Notes: generated by a model not told the origin, from the letters alone. A DNA stretch of 12,681 bases from Desulfocapsa sp. (GCA_029934815.1 JAOZLM010000035.1:1-12681), one strand, 5' to 3'. Shown: positions 1 to 8,404, numbered from the stretch's first letter. A program made the numbers and translations.

Positions 1-2045
1 TCCTTCATCGATTTAGGCAGCCATACCACACGCTTTAACCCACCCTCAGCTTTAAAGAGTTTTTTAGATGTCATGTAATGCTTACTAACACCCATAAAGC
101 CAGGAGTTTGCGCACCACCACCAGCCATTCCAGCGAGCGAGGTAAACTTCATTCCAGATGGTGTCATACCAAGGTAATCACGGTTTACAACCATGATACC
201 GTTTGCTTGAGGAAGCATGGCAGCGATAGCTTCGAAGCAACCACAAGCGGTCATTGGGTTATTCATAAGCGAATAACATGCTACCTCTGGTACTGCTCCT
301 CGGGAAGCCTGATTCACAAATTCGGTAATTCCAGCATAATATCCGTTATCAGGGTCGGTACACTCGCCTTTTGCGATGGGCTGATTGGGACCTGTGGGAT
401 TGATATTGAATGATGCTTTTCCGTCAAGCCAGTTATAGGCACCACACATTCCAATACGCTCAGGGGTGATAACACAAACATGGCTGGGAGCAAACGACTG
501 ACAGAGAGTACAGGAGTAGAAAACATCTTCAGTCTCATCGGTCATGGCACCCAAACGAAGATCACGCTCAGCGTATACAGAAGCTGCAAGATCTGTTACC
601 ATCTTGACGCCTTCTTCTGTGGTGAAGAGTTTCACCTGAATTTTATCGACAATAGCGCCAAACTCCTGATGAAGCTTACCGTGAAGAACTTTACCAAGAT
701 GCTTGAAGGAAAAGCCTTTTTCCACAGAAGCCTTACCGATACGAAGCCACATGATATTACGCTGTCCCATGTGCATAATACCCTGGATGTAATTCATAAG
801 GTGATGGAACTGACGCTCAAGGATAGGCTCAAAGTCTGACTGCATTTCACGTCCTGCAACCTCAACCAGGATACCGAGAGGTACATTTTCACCCTGCTCA
901 ATATCACTAATATCTTTTCCTTCAAGGGTAACGAGACCGTCTTCGATCTCATCCATCTCTTTGGAGATAAGCACCTCAACACCAGGTGTACGACCACCAC
1001 CACATTCCATAAAGAGATCATCCTTTCGAACACGTTCCCCCTCAAATGCAGGGCCAAAGGACATGGGAATATCGATTTTAGTGATACTTACCTTCAGGCC
1101 ACGTACCTCAATGGCTTTCTGAACGATTTCTTCATGAGGAACATTTGCAACAACGTGTTCGTATGTACAAACACCGGTAGGCAAAATTTCCGGAATATCG
1201 TAATCAGAAATGGTCGGGAATCCCCAGTTAATAGCACCGGCTGCATTTGCATACCACTCGTCACTAACTTCACCAAAGGCCATAACAAAAGCAAAAGTAC
1301 GATCTTTATTGTATTTAAGGTTTGCAGCATAATCACCTGGTTTTACACCACCAAAGGCAAGTGCTACACGACAGGCAAAACCAATTGCAAAAACAGCAGT
1401 GGTATATTCACGTCCAAATGGAACAAGACGGGTGCCCCAGCCAACCTGTATATTTTGTTTTACAAGCTGCTCTGGAAGACTGATCCCTTCTGTCTGCTCG
1501 TGCATAAAGATATAGAGATTTTTCTCCTGCAATTCGATAGCTATCTTAGCGGCCATCTCAGGATCTTTCGGAGTTCCTAAGATTGCGGCAAAACCAGGAG
1601 CAGAACCATCAACAAATTCAACTCCACGCTTACGGAAGATGACATCATCCGCTGCGCCAAGCCAGTAATTATCAGCTGATGGCTCTTCAGTTGCTGTGTA
1701 AATACTTGAGTCATTCAGATAACGAATAGCCTCATACATTTCTTCTGCAAAGAAGGTTGCCATACCAGCGTCGAGTGCAGGAGCAAGGTATGGAAGCCAG
1801 ATGTCTCCGGTAACAACGGGAGGCATTAACTTGCGACATTCCTGAAAGATTGCTTTCATATCGCCAAGTTTTTCAACCTTTGCACCGAGCATACTGTAAA
1901 TAATCGGCAGAAAATATGCGGTATTAGGAAAAGAAACTTCTTTGTCTTCTCCGAACTTCTTAACGGCATCTTCATAGCTGCTTTCAGCCATATCGATGAT
2001 TTTTTGAGCACCACGAATGGCTGCTGAACAAATTATTTTTGACAT
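1..2045 (-). CDS. acsB: Acetyl-CoA synthase, catalytic subunit of CODH/ACS (3' end cut by window edge)
   Basis: This enzyme makes acetyl-CoA from CO, CoA and the methyl group carried by the corrinoid iron-sulfur protein; it acts in the cytoplasm in complex with CO dehydrogenase. In the sequence, 681 codons are visible before the left edge; the Moorella protein is about 729 residues, so about 50 C-terminal residues are missing. All A-cluster ligands are seen: Cys512, Cys515, Cys524 and Cys534 (motif YSCTLCQSF, then SHVCVIT and GMCGAYN) for the Fe4S4 cluster, and the Cys601-Gly-Cys603 pair (TACGCFEA) that holds the distal Ni. Each sits six residues after the Moorella positions as I remember them (506/509/518/528 and 595/597). 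The long N-terminal part fits the bacterial type that binds CODH. The start is ATG at 2045 with AGGAG eight bases upstream. It follows the metF-acsD fusion by 67 bp in the same direction. No frameshift is visible. Confidence 0.96.
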   Translation of the reverse strand, partial: MSKIICSAAIRGAQKIIDMAESSYEDAVKKFGEDKEVSFPNTAYFLPIIYSMLGAKVEKLGDMKAIFQECRKLMPPVVTGDIWLPYLAPALDAGMATFFAEEMYEAIRYLNDSSIYTATEEPSADNYWLGAADDVIFRKRGVEFVDGSAPGFAAILGTPKDPEMAAKIAIELQEKNLYIFMHEQTEGISLPEQLVKQNIQVGWGTRLVPFGREYTTAVFAIGFACRVALAFGGVKPGDYAANLKYNKDRTFAFVMAFGEVSDEWYANAAGAINWGFPTISDYDIPEILPTGVCTYEHVVANVPHEEIVQKAIEVRGLKVSITKIDIPMSFGPAFEGERVRKDDLFMECGGGRTPGVEVLISKEMDEIEDGLVTLEGKDISDIEQGENVPLGILVEVAGREMQSDFEPILERQFHHLMNYIQGIMHMGQRNIMWLRIGKASVEKGFSFKHLGKVLHGKLHQEFGAIVDKIQVKLFTTEEGVKMVTDLAASVYAERDLRLGAMTDETEDVFYSCTLCQSFAPSHVCVITPERIGMCGAYNWLDGKASFNINPTGPNQPIAKGECTDPDNGYYAGITEFVNQASRGAVPEVACYSLMNNPMTACGCFEAIAAMLPQANGIMVVNRDYLGMTPSGMKFTSLAGMAGGGAQTPGFMGVSKHYMTSKKLFKAEGGLKRVVWLPKSMK

Positions 2046-2112
2046 GTTGTAAACTCCTGTTTTATACGAAAAACAAAATTCTCTTTTTTGCGGGTTAGCC
2101 TAGTTAAAATAA

Positions 2113-4797
2113 TCAGTCCATCAGACCGTTAATCAATTCTTTGGTAAGTGCAATAGCTTTTGGATGACGCATAATCATAACTTCTCCACCAGCCATTAAC
2201 ATACAGCTTGCAGTAAGTGCTTCCATCATGATGCCACGTGTTTCCTGGTCACCTATCATATCATCACTTGGAAGTTTGGTTTCTTTTGCTTTCCATACTT
2301 CACAACCAAGGTTACAGATGATTGGAACCATCAGCTTCTCATCATTCTGGGTGAGTGCTGCAATTCTGATACGCTCCATAACAGAGTAGGTGTATTCAAT
2401 ACCATAACCAAGAGCACCAACAGATGGATCCATCAAAACGGTATCAAGGGATACACCAAGATTCTCAAGGAGGATATTTAACTGCTTGGCAAGGTTAACA
2501 TCGATTGGAGAGGCAGCAACGATTGGGTGCTGGAAGGCCATGGCAGTAGCACCGATGGTCTTGTAGTTGGAGTCTTCAAGAGGCGCGAGACAAACTTTTT
2601 TATCACCAATTACTGAGGTGATTTCACGAAGTGTTTCAGTGTCTTTGTCAGAGTTTCCACAACCCCAGATAATAATTGGTACATCAACAGCATTAATAAC
2701 ATCAGCTGCAACTTTTGTAGCTTCAGCAGCGCTGCGATTCATTCCATTTGGATCAGTTGAACCAAGGCTTACAGCAATTGCTTCAGCACCATAAATTTTG
2801 ACACATTTCTGAGCCCAGGCAACCGGGTTGTCGATTACATCGGCAAAATGCTGAACAAGAGGTTCGGGCCACTCATCAGGTTTCACATCGGTTACTTCCA
2901 TTGCTATAAGCTGTTTATGAGGATGATCTCCTTCAAACAACTGGAATGGCATGGAGGTAGCGCCGCCAACCTCTACTATATTATCACCATTACCCATTTT
3001 TACCGGACGAACTTTGCCTGAGTAATTGGTTGTGTAAAGTTTTGGATCAATTTTAGATGCTCTGTCAGCAAGAGTAGTAGACTCAAGGGCAAGTTTTGCA
3101 ACACCAAGATCAACACTTGCAGCAGGAGCTGCAGTTTCTTTTGCTTTTGCATCAGCTTCTTCTTTAGCCTTGGCATCTGCAGCAGCTTTTACATCAGCAT
3201 CAGCATCAGCTTTTAACTTAGCATCCGCGTCCGCTTTTACTTTGGCATCAGCGTCTGCTTTAGCTTTCACATCTGCAGCAGCCTTTGCATCAGCATCAGC
3301 TTTTAACTTAGCATCAGCATCCGCTTTTACTTTGGCATCGGCGTCTGCTTTAGCTTTCACATCTGCATCGGCTTTGGCCTTCGCATCAGCTGCAGCTTTT
3401 GCCTTAGCTGCACTATCATCAACTACCGGAGCAGCTGGTGCCGCAGGAGTAGCTGGTGCGGGGGTGCTTGCAGCCGGAGCTGGTGCAGAAGGAGTTTCAG
3501 GAACCTTACCAAGAATTGCATGTGCTCCTGCAAAACTTGACAGGGCTTCAAACTGATCGTCAGTTAATCCGTAGGCCTTTTTCAATGCGGCCAGACCCTG
3601 ATTTACAGAATCAAGGGCCATGATCCGTTCTTTTTCATTCATTTCATGCTCTCCTGAATCATCCGCACCTTGTGGCACGACAGTTATAGTCTCAGTGGAA
3701 GCAACTGGCGCTGCAGCTGTTCCAGCTTGTTTTTTCAATTCTTCAGCTTCTGCTTTGGCGGCTGTGATAATAGCAGCTGCTTCAACTTTGGCTTTTTCAA
3801 GCAGTGCATCAGTGTCAACAGACTGAACAATGATCTGCTCAGGTGCCTCTTCTTTTGCTTTATCTGCTGTGGTTTCGGTAATGCCAGGACGTGGAAGAAG
3901 TTTTGCTCTTCCAAGAATCTCAGGTACTGCCTCTTCCCACTCAATGGCCATACAGTGAATACCGGCCACGCCTTCAATTTCTTTAACTTCATTGATGATA
4001 TCTGCACAGATCTGAATACCTTCATTCTGCTTATCCTTTGCATCTTTCATGCGCTGGATCACTTCATCAGTTACATCCATACCCGGAACAAACTTTTTCA
4101 TGTAACGTGCCATACCCAAAGATTTGGGTGGAGTTACACCGGCAAGTATATAACATTTTTCATGGAGACCAAGATCACGAACCATCTCCATGAATTTTTT
4201 GAATTTTTCTACGTTATATATGATCTGGGTCTGAATGAAATCAGCACCGGCAGCTACTTTCTTTCCAAGACGAACCGCACGATATTCAAAGGGATAGGCA
4301 AACGGATTGGCAGCAGCGCCAAGAAACAATTTCGGCTGGTGACTTTTAATCTCTTCACCACACTGAAACTTTTTATCATCCCGCATGCCCTTCATCATGC
4401 CAAGCATCTGAATGGAATCCATGTCAAAGACACCTTTTGAACCGGGATGATTACCAAACTTCTGGTGATCACCGGTAAGACAAAGAAGGTTCTTTAATCC
4501 AAGCGCCTGAGCACCAAGGATATCAGACTGCATACTGATCCTGTTTCGATCACGGCAAGTCATCTGAATGACTGGTTCCAGTCCTTCTTCTTTGGCTATT
4601 AGACCTGCAGCAATGGATGACATGCGGACGATTGCTGTCTGGCAGTCTGTGATATTGACTGCATCCACGTTTCCTTTCAGCAGCCCTGCTTTTTCGCGGA
4701 CAACATCAGGATTACCGTTTTTAGGAGGACCAAGCTCGCCGGTTACGACGAATGTTCCTTCTTTTAAGAGTGTTTCAAGGTTACTACCAGACTTCAT
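2113..4797 (-). CDS. metF/acsD: MetF-AcsD fusion: methylene-H4F reductase joined to corrinoid iron-sulfur protein small subunit
   Basis: This is one 894-residue frame with two enzymes. Residues 1 to about 303 are a MetF-type flavoprotein TIM barrel that reduces methylene-H4F to methyl-H4F. Supporting motifs are the N-terminal TGELGPPKNG with the family glutamate (E21), LCLTGDH, and FIQTQIIYN. Residues about 560-894 (about 335) match AcsD/CdhD, the small subunit of the corrinoid iron-sulfur protein that carries the methyl group to acetyl-CoA synthase; recognisable stretches are GDNIVEVGG, VSLGSTDPNG, APLEDSNYKTIG and DPSVGALGYG. Moorella AcsD is about 323 residues, so the domain looks complete. 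Between them lie an Ala-rich helical stretch (about 304-385), a small helical segment (386-430), a Pro/Ala-rich spacer, and an Ala/Lys/Asp repeat (about 459-556). The start is ATG at 4797 with GGAGT seven bases upstream. It sits 49 bp after acsA and 67 bp before acsB. An internal start at 3642 could also give AcsD alone. The domain calls are secure; whether the chain is cleaved or made in two forms is unknown. Confidence 0.93.
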   Translation of the reverse strand: MKSGSNLETLLKEGTFVVTGELGPPKNGNPDVVREKAGLLKGNVDAVNITDCQTAIVRMSSIAAGLIAKEEGLEPVIQMTCRDRNRISMQSDILGAQALGLKNLLCLTGDHQKFGNHPGSKGVFDMDSIQMLGMMKGMRDDKKFQCGEEIKSHQPKLFLGAAANPFAYPFEYRAVRLGKKVAAGADFIQTQIIYNVEKFKKFMEMVRDLGLHEKCYILAGVTPPKSLGMARYMKKFVPGMDVTDEVIQRMKDAKDKQNEGIQICADIINEVKEIEGVAGIHCMAIEWEEAVPEILGRAKLLPRPGITETTADKAKEEAPEQIIVQSVDTDALLEKAKVEAAAIITAAKAEAEELKKQAGTAAAPVASTETITVVPQGADDSGEHEMNEKERIMALDSVNQGLAALKKAYGLTDDQFEALSSFAGAHAILGKVPETPSAPAPAASTPAPATPAAPAAPVVDDSAAKAKAAADAKAKADADVKAKADADAKVKADADAKLKADADAKAAADVKAKADADAKVKADADAKLKADADADVKAAADAKAKEEADAKAKETAAPAASVDLGVAKLALESTTLADRASKIDPKLYTTNYSGKVRPVKMGNGDNIVEVGGATSMPFQLFEGDHPHKQLIAMEVTDVKPDEWPEPLVQHFADVIDNPVAWAQKCVKIYGAEAIAVSLGSTDPNGMNRSAAEATKVAADVINAVDVPIIIWGCGNSDKDTETLREITSVIGDKKVCLAPLEDSNYKTIGATAMAFQHPIVAASPIDVNLAKQLNILLENLGVSLDTVLMDPSVGALGYGIEYTYSVMERIRIAALTQNDEKLMVPIICNLGCEVWKAKETKLPSDDMIGDQETRGIMMEALTASCMLMAGGEVMIMRHPKAIALTKELINGLMD
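3211..3390 (-). repeat. 90-bp tandem duplication in the fusion linker (30 codons per copy)
   Basis: Bases 3211-3300 and 3301-3390 align without gaps at a 90-bp period. By eye there are about 10 mismatches, most of them in the last third of the copy. A third, partial copy is recognisable just before, around 3170-3210. The unit encodes a 30-residue run of alternating Ala, Lys and Asp (for example KADADAKVKADADAKLKADA). The duplication keeps the reading frame, so the linker can lengthen or shorten by whole units. The repeat is low-complexity and probably helical or disordered; no catalytic role is visible. Confidence 0.9.
3640..3655 (-). promoter_or_regulatory. Internal ribosome-binding site and in-frame ATG inside the metF-acsD linker
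   Basis: On the minus strand AGGAGAG (3655-3649) stands eight bases, counted from AGGAG, before an ATG at 3642-3640 that is in frame with the fusion. This ATG is Met386, in the context GEHEMNEKER. Initiation here would give a 509-residue protein with the linker and the whole AcsD domain but no MetF. A second ATG at 3647-3645 is out of frame and stops at once. The site may be the relic of the original acsD start, or it may still be used. Confidence 0.55.
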
Positions 4798-4846
4798 CGG
4801 CTGGACTCCTTCGAAAATTATGTTGATTAGGTTGTAAGTTTACTTC

Positions 4847-6835
4847 CTACTTCTTACCACAACCCATTCCGGCAATACCCTCACCGGAACCGATATCACG
4901 ACGCATCTCCATATCAAAGAGAACACGATCCTGCTTCTTGTTAATTCCAAGAGCTTCACGTTTTTCGTCAATGGCTTTGATCATCTTTTGAGCAAGTTTG
5001 ATTGGATCTTCTTCGTAATCCCAACAGGCACCGTATTCTTCTTTCATGCCATCAATGATAAAATCATTCATTTCCTTGGAACCGGTAACCGGGAGATTCT
5101 GGAAGATAACGTGGGCACCGGAAGTTACAAAATACTGGCCAATGGCTACAGCTTTTTCGCTCATCCATAATGGTGCAGTTCCGCAAGCAGGAAGCTCTGA
5201 GATATCATCTCCAAGACCACCCTCTTTGACCATCTCGGTAAGAGCAATAAGAAGACGACTGTTATCAACACAGGAACCAACATGCAGAACAGGTGGCATA
5301 CCAACGGTTTCGCAGACACTTGCAAGTCCCTCACCGCAATATTCTGCAGCAGCTTCCGGACGCATAAGTCCCATACGACCAAGGGCCTGTGCCGCACAAC
5401 CTGTAGCCAGTACCAGAACATTGTTTTTCAAGAGCTCTACAGCGATCTTGAAATGTACATCATCGCTGTATTTAAAATGCTCACAACCTACCAAGGCACC
5501 AATACCTTTAATACGACCGTTGATAATATTATCATTTAATGGACGGTAACTCTGGCGAAAGCGTCCACCAAGCATGTAGTTGATTGTCTCATGGCTGAAA
5601 CCAACAACAACATCAAACTTCTGATCTGTTGGAATGTAGAACTCACCACGTTTTTTGAAATTGTTAATAGCATGGGTGAGAATAGCCTTAGCCGATCCCA
5701 TGGCATCCTTCTCTTCAAACTGCATATGAATCGCATCGGGCATTTTTGCACGATAGTTGGTAGTGATGATATCGGTATGTTTACCTTTTACAACCTGGGC
5801 AACTGACTGCATTACACACTGCACATCCACAACCATGGCTTCAACTGCACCGGTTGCAAGAACCATTTCCTGCTGGATAAAGGAACCTGCAACTGGAATT
5901 CCACGACGCATAAGAATCTCATTTCCGGTACAACAGACACCGGCAAGGTTAATTCCCTTGGCACCGACCTTTTTAGCCAGGGCAAGTATTTCAGGATCTT
6001 CTGCTGCCAGACAAAGAGATTCAGCCAGAAGCGGCTCATGGCCATGCACTGTAATATTAACCTGATCAGCTTTCAGTACGCCAAGATCGATTAAAGCACG
6101 TCTTGGAACTGGTGTTCCAAACATAATATCAGTAAGCTCTGTGGAGAGCATTGAAGCGCCCCAACCATCAGCCAGTGAGCAGCGTGCAGCCTGCTTCATG
6201 ATATTTTTATATTCCTGATCAACACCCATATGGGTACGATGCATGGTTTCAACAACTTCACGGTCAATTCCACGAGGTTCTACACCTTTATCTTTCCACA
6301 TTTGCTGCGTCTTTTCCGGAGCACGTTTGAGCATGGTCAAGGTACCGGTCTGCTGTCCAAATTCAGCAAGAGCTTTTTCGCCAAGTTCAAGAGCGATCTC
6401 TTCCTTGGTTCTTCCTTCAATCTCAATTCCAAAGACTTCCGCCAAAGTGTGTAACTTTTCTTCATCTTTAATTCCGTGAGGAGTGTTTCCCTTGGCCGTT
6501 TCAATAAAGCCCATTACCATCTCACGAGCATGGTCTGTATGTGCTGCAGTTCCGGCAGCGACAATACGGGCAAAGTTTCTGGCAACTACAGTTGCAGCGG
6601 TAGCACCACAAACACCAACCATCTGTTCTACACCATCAATGATCTGGCAAGGGCCCATGTTGCAAATTCGACAACAGGTACCGCCTGAACCAAAGAGACA
6701 CGCCGATACTCCACGATCTTCAATACGATCGTATGCAGTACGTACCTGCTTCGCCAAATCCTGATTTAACAGATCTTTGGTTGAAGCAAGGGTAATATCG
6801 TTACAGGATGTGCATCCACCTTTGCTACTGCTCAT
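4847..6835 (-). CDS. acsA: Ni-containing anaerobic CO dehydrogenase, catalytic subunit (CODH/ACS type)
   Basis: This enzyme interconverts CO2 and CO with ferredoxin-type electrons and supplies CO to acetyl-CoA synthase. The frame has 662 residues, near the usual 630-675. Cluster ligands are visible in order: Cys46 and Cys54 (C-x7-C) for the intersubunit D-cluster; Cys55, Cys58, Cys63 and Cys76 for the B-cluster (motif CCRICNMGPC); and for the Ni-Fe C-cluster His266 (HGHEPLLAE), Cys301 or 302 (GVCCTGNE), Cys340 (DVQCVMQ), Cys451 (GCEHFKY), Cys480 (ATGCAAQ) and Cys522 (GSCVDNSR). A further C-x2-C pair, Cys8 and Cys11, lies near the N-terminus and is not one of the standard ligands. The start is ATG at 6835 with GGAGG six bases upstream. 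It lies 73 bp after folD and 49 bp before the metF-acsD fusion. Its place beside acsB argues for the acetyl-CoA pathway role over a stand-alone CO-oxidising CooS. Confidence 0.96.
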   Translation of the reverse strand: MSSSKGGCTSCNDITLASTKDLLNQDLAKQVRTAYDRIEDRGVSACLFGSGGTCCRICNMGPCQIIDGVEQMVGVCGATAATVVARNFARIVAAGTAAHTDHAREMVMGFIETAKGNTPHGIKDEEKLHTLAEVFGIEIEGRTKEEIALELGEKALAEFGQQTGTLTMLKRAPEKTQQMWKDKGVEPRGIDREVVETMHRTHMGVDQEYKNIMKQAARCSLADGWGASMLSTELTDIMFGTPVPRRALIDLGVLKADQVNITVHGHEPLLAESLCLAAEDPEILALAKKVGAKGINLAGVCCTGNEILMRRGIPVAGSFIQQEMVLATGAVEAMVVDVQCVMQSVAQVVKGKHTDIITTNYRAKMPDAIHMQFEEKDAMGSAKAILTHAINNFKKRGEFYIPTDQKFDVVVGFSHETINYMLGGRFRQSYRPLNDNIINGRIKGIGALVGCEHFKYSDDVHFKIAVELLKNNVLVLATGCAAQALGRMGLMRPEAAAEYCGEGLASVCETVGMPPVLHVGSCVDNSRLLIALTEMVKEGGLGDDISELPACGTAPLWMSEKAVAIGQYFVTSGAHVIFQNLPVTGSKEMNDFIIDGMKEEYGACWDYEEDPIKLAQKMIKAIDEKREALGINKKQDRVLFDMEMRRDIGSGEGIAGMGCGKK

Positions 6836-6908
6836 AATTATCCTCCAGAAAACAGTGAGAGACAGTTTCTTTATCAGAAGCCATCATTAATCCTAAATAT
6901 TTTTTATA

Positions 6909-7796
6909 TCAGATTAAGTTCGCAGCCATTTTTGCGGCCTGAACTGTATTTTTCATCAGCATGGTGATGGTCATGGGACCAACTCCACCAGGGACAGGAG
7001 TAATGCAGGAAGCAACTTCCTTAACGGCGTCAAAATCAACATCACCTGCAAGGATTGCTTTTCCGTTTGAAGCCTGACCAATGCGGTTAACACCAACATC
7101 AATAATTGCAGCGCCTGGTTTAACCATGTCAGCCGTAACCATTTTAGGCACACCAACTGCAGCAATGATAATATCTGCGCGCCTGCAATGAGCTGCCATA
7201 TCTTTAGTTCTTGTGTGACAGAGAGTGATAGTTGCATTCCCGCCATCACGTTTTTGCAGCATAAGGTTTGCAATAGGTTTACCAACGATGTTTGAGCGAC
7301 CAATCACAACAACTTCTGCGCCACTTGTTTCAACACCTGAGCGGGTAAGCATCTCAAGAATTCCGTGTGGGGTACAAGGCAGGAAGCACTGCTCGCCAAG
7401 AACCATTTTACCAACGTTGATTGGATGGAAGCCATCAACATCCTTAGCAGGATCAATGGCAATAAGAACATTTGCTTCATTTATATGCTTTGGCAGTGGC
7501 AGCTGCACGAGAATACCGTTTACAGCTGGATCAGCATTACATTTTTCAACCAGCTTAAGAAGATCTTCCTCAGTAGTATCAACATCAAGAGTCATCTGCT
7601 CAGAATTGATTCCAAGAGCTTTTGCAGTTTTATTTTTAGCAGCGACATAAGACTGAGAAGCAGGATCCGCACCGACCAGAATGGTCACAAGACCCGGTAC
7701 AATATTATGCTTTTCTCTCAGTTCGGTCACTTCAACTGTTAATTCTTCACGAATCTCTTTTGCTATCTCAATTCCGCTGATCAGTTTTGCTGTCAT
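6909..7796 (-). CDS. folD: Bifunctional methylene-H4F dehydrogenase / methenyl-H4F cyclohydrolase
   Basis: This cytoplasmic enzyme links formyl-H4F, methenyl-H4F and methylene-H4F, which makes it the step just before MetF in the methyl branch. The 295-residue length is normal for FolD. Catalytic Tyr50 and Lys54 are in SYVAAKNKTAK. Other family signatures are VQLPLPKHI, PCTPHGILEML, the dinucleotide-binding GRSNIVGKP, and the C-terminal PVPGGVGPMT. The start is ATG at 7796, preceded by GAGGA. It is the first gene of the minus-strand acetyl-CoA operon, and the gap of more than 800 bp upstream suggests the operon promoter lies there. FolD is a housekeeping enzyme in most bacteria, but here its position ties it to the Wood-Ljungdahl genes. 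Confidence 0.97.
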   Translation of the reverse strand: MTAKLISGIEIAKEIREELTVEVTELREKHNIVPGLVTILVGADPASQSYVAAKNKTAKALGINSEQMTLDVDTTEEDLLKLVEKCNADPAVNGILVQLPLPKHINEANVLIAIDPAKDVDGFHPINVGKMVLGEQCFLPCTPHGILEMLTRSGVETSGAEVVVIGRSNIVGKPIANLMLQKRDGGNATITLCHTRTKDMAAHCRRADIIIAAVGVPKMVTADMVKPGAAIIDVGVNRIGQASNGKAILAGDVDFDAVKEVASCITPVPGGVGPMTITMLMKNTVQAAKMAANLI

Positions 7797-7920
7797 TCCA
7801 AATCCTCAAAGTAAGTCAGATGTCCGCAAGCCATAAAACCCCGACACATCATTTAGTTGCCTGTTAATTTGAGCGCCCCAGTGCTCTATTCAGGAGTCTG
7901 TCGTGTGATAAAAACTAAGG

Positions 7921-7957
7921 GAGAATCTTCACCAAATCCTTTGTGAAGCAAGGGTCT
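7921..7957. promoter_or_regulatory. Hairpin about 125 bp upstream of folD
   Basis: CTTCAC at 7927-7932 pairs with GTGAAG at 7943-7948, and AAA/TTT inside extends the stem after a one-base bulge, leaving a three-base loop. GAGA and TCTC further out allow a weaker extension. No T-run follows on either strand, so it is not a clear terminator. If the folD transcript begins further upstream, this would be a leader structure. No known riboswitch is recognised. Confidence 0.3.
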
Positions 7958-8235
7958 CAGTGATTACGAGGAAGTTAAATTAACGTAGTTTTCAATTTTA
8001 TTCAAGTACAGATCAATTTTTTTTGATTTATTGTTCAAAAAAATCGATACATGACCTTTGTGGTCGAAATCTCAGTCCTTAACTAAAAACTTTTACTTCT
8101 ATTTTAATGTTGTCTTTTAAAAGTGTTACCAAAATATTTCAGCTAAGCAAAAGCATAACTATTCACCAGTTTTCAGCCTAAGACAACCTGAACACAAGCT
8201 AACAACAGCTTCTTTATACACTTCAGGGAATTGCA

Positions 8236-8404
8236 TATCGAAACCTGATTACCATCGAACCTCAGTTTTGTTCAATTTCTGCGATCTCGTCATTCCGGAC
8301 TTGATCCAGAATCTTGTGAAAACAGCTAGTTCCCAAGAGATTCCGGATCAAGTTCGGAATGACTGAGGCGATAGCTGAGCTTCAGTGGTAATCAGGTATC
8401 GAAA
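8236..8404. repeat. REP/MITE-like palindromic element with inner and outer inverted arms
   Basis: The inner arms 8289-8314 and 8338-8363 are 26 bases each and are reverse complements with 2 mismatches (GTCATTCCGGACTTGATCC type). They enclose a 23-base loop. A second pair of arms, 8239-8265 and 8375-8401 (27 bases, 4 mismatches, core CCTGATTACCA), lies outside them. The sequence between the two arm sets is only loosely complementary. The inner arm resembles the GTCATTCCGG...GATCCGGAATC palindromes scattered in many bacterial genomes. No transposase gene is present, so the element would be non-autonomous or simply a structural repeat. Confidence 0.75.

Noticed and set aside
78..1580. Several 110-150 codon plus-strand frames
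   Set aside because: All lie antisense to acsB, whose A-cluster motifs are intact; their sequences look random.
3170..3556. Plus-strand frame of 128 codons rich in Ala, Ser and Phe
   Set aside because: It is the antisense shadow of the Ala/Lys/Asp linker repeat; its composition follows from the codons of the real gene and it has no ribosome-binding site.
3670..4440. Plus-strand frame of 256 codons opposite metF
   Set aside because: Cys/Phe/Ile-rich with no domain resemblance, and lies wholly antisense to the well-supported MetF domain.
7797..7990. Possible THF or other riboswitch upstream of folD
   Set aside because: Only one simple hairpin is seen; I could not find the conserved core of any known riboswitch.
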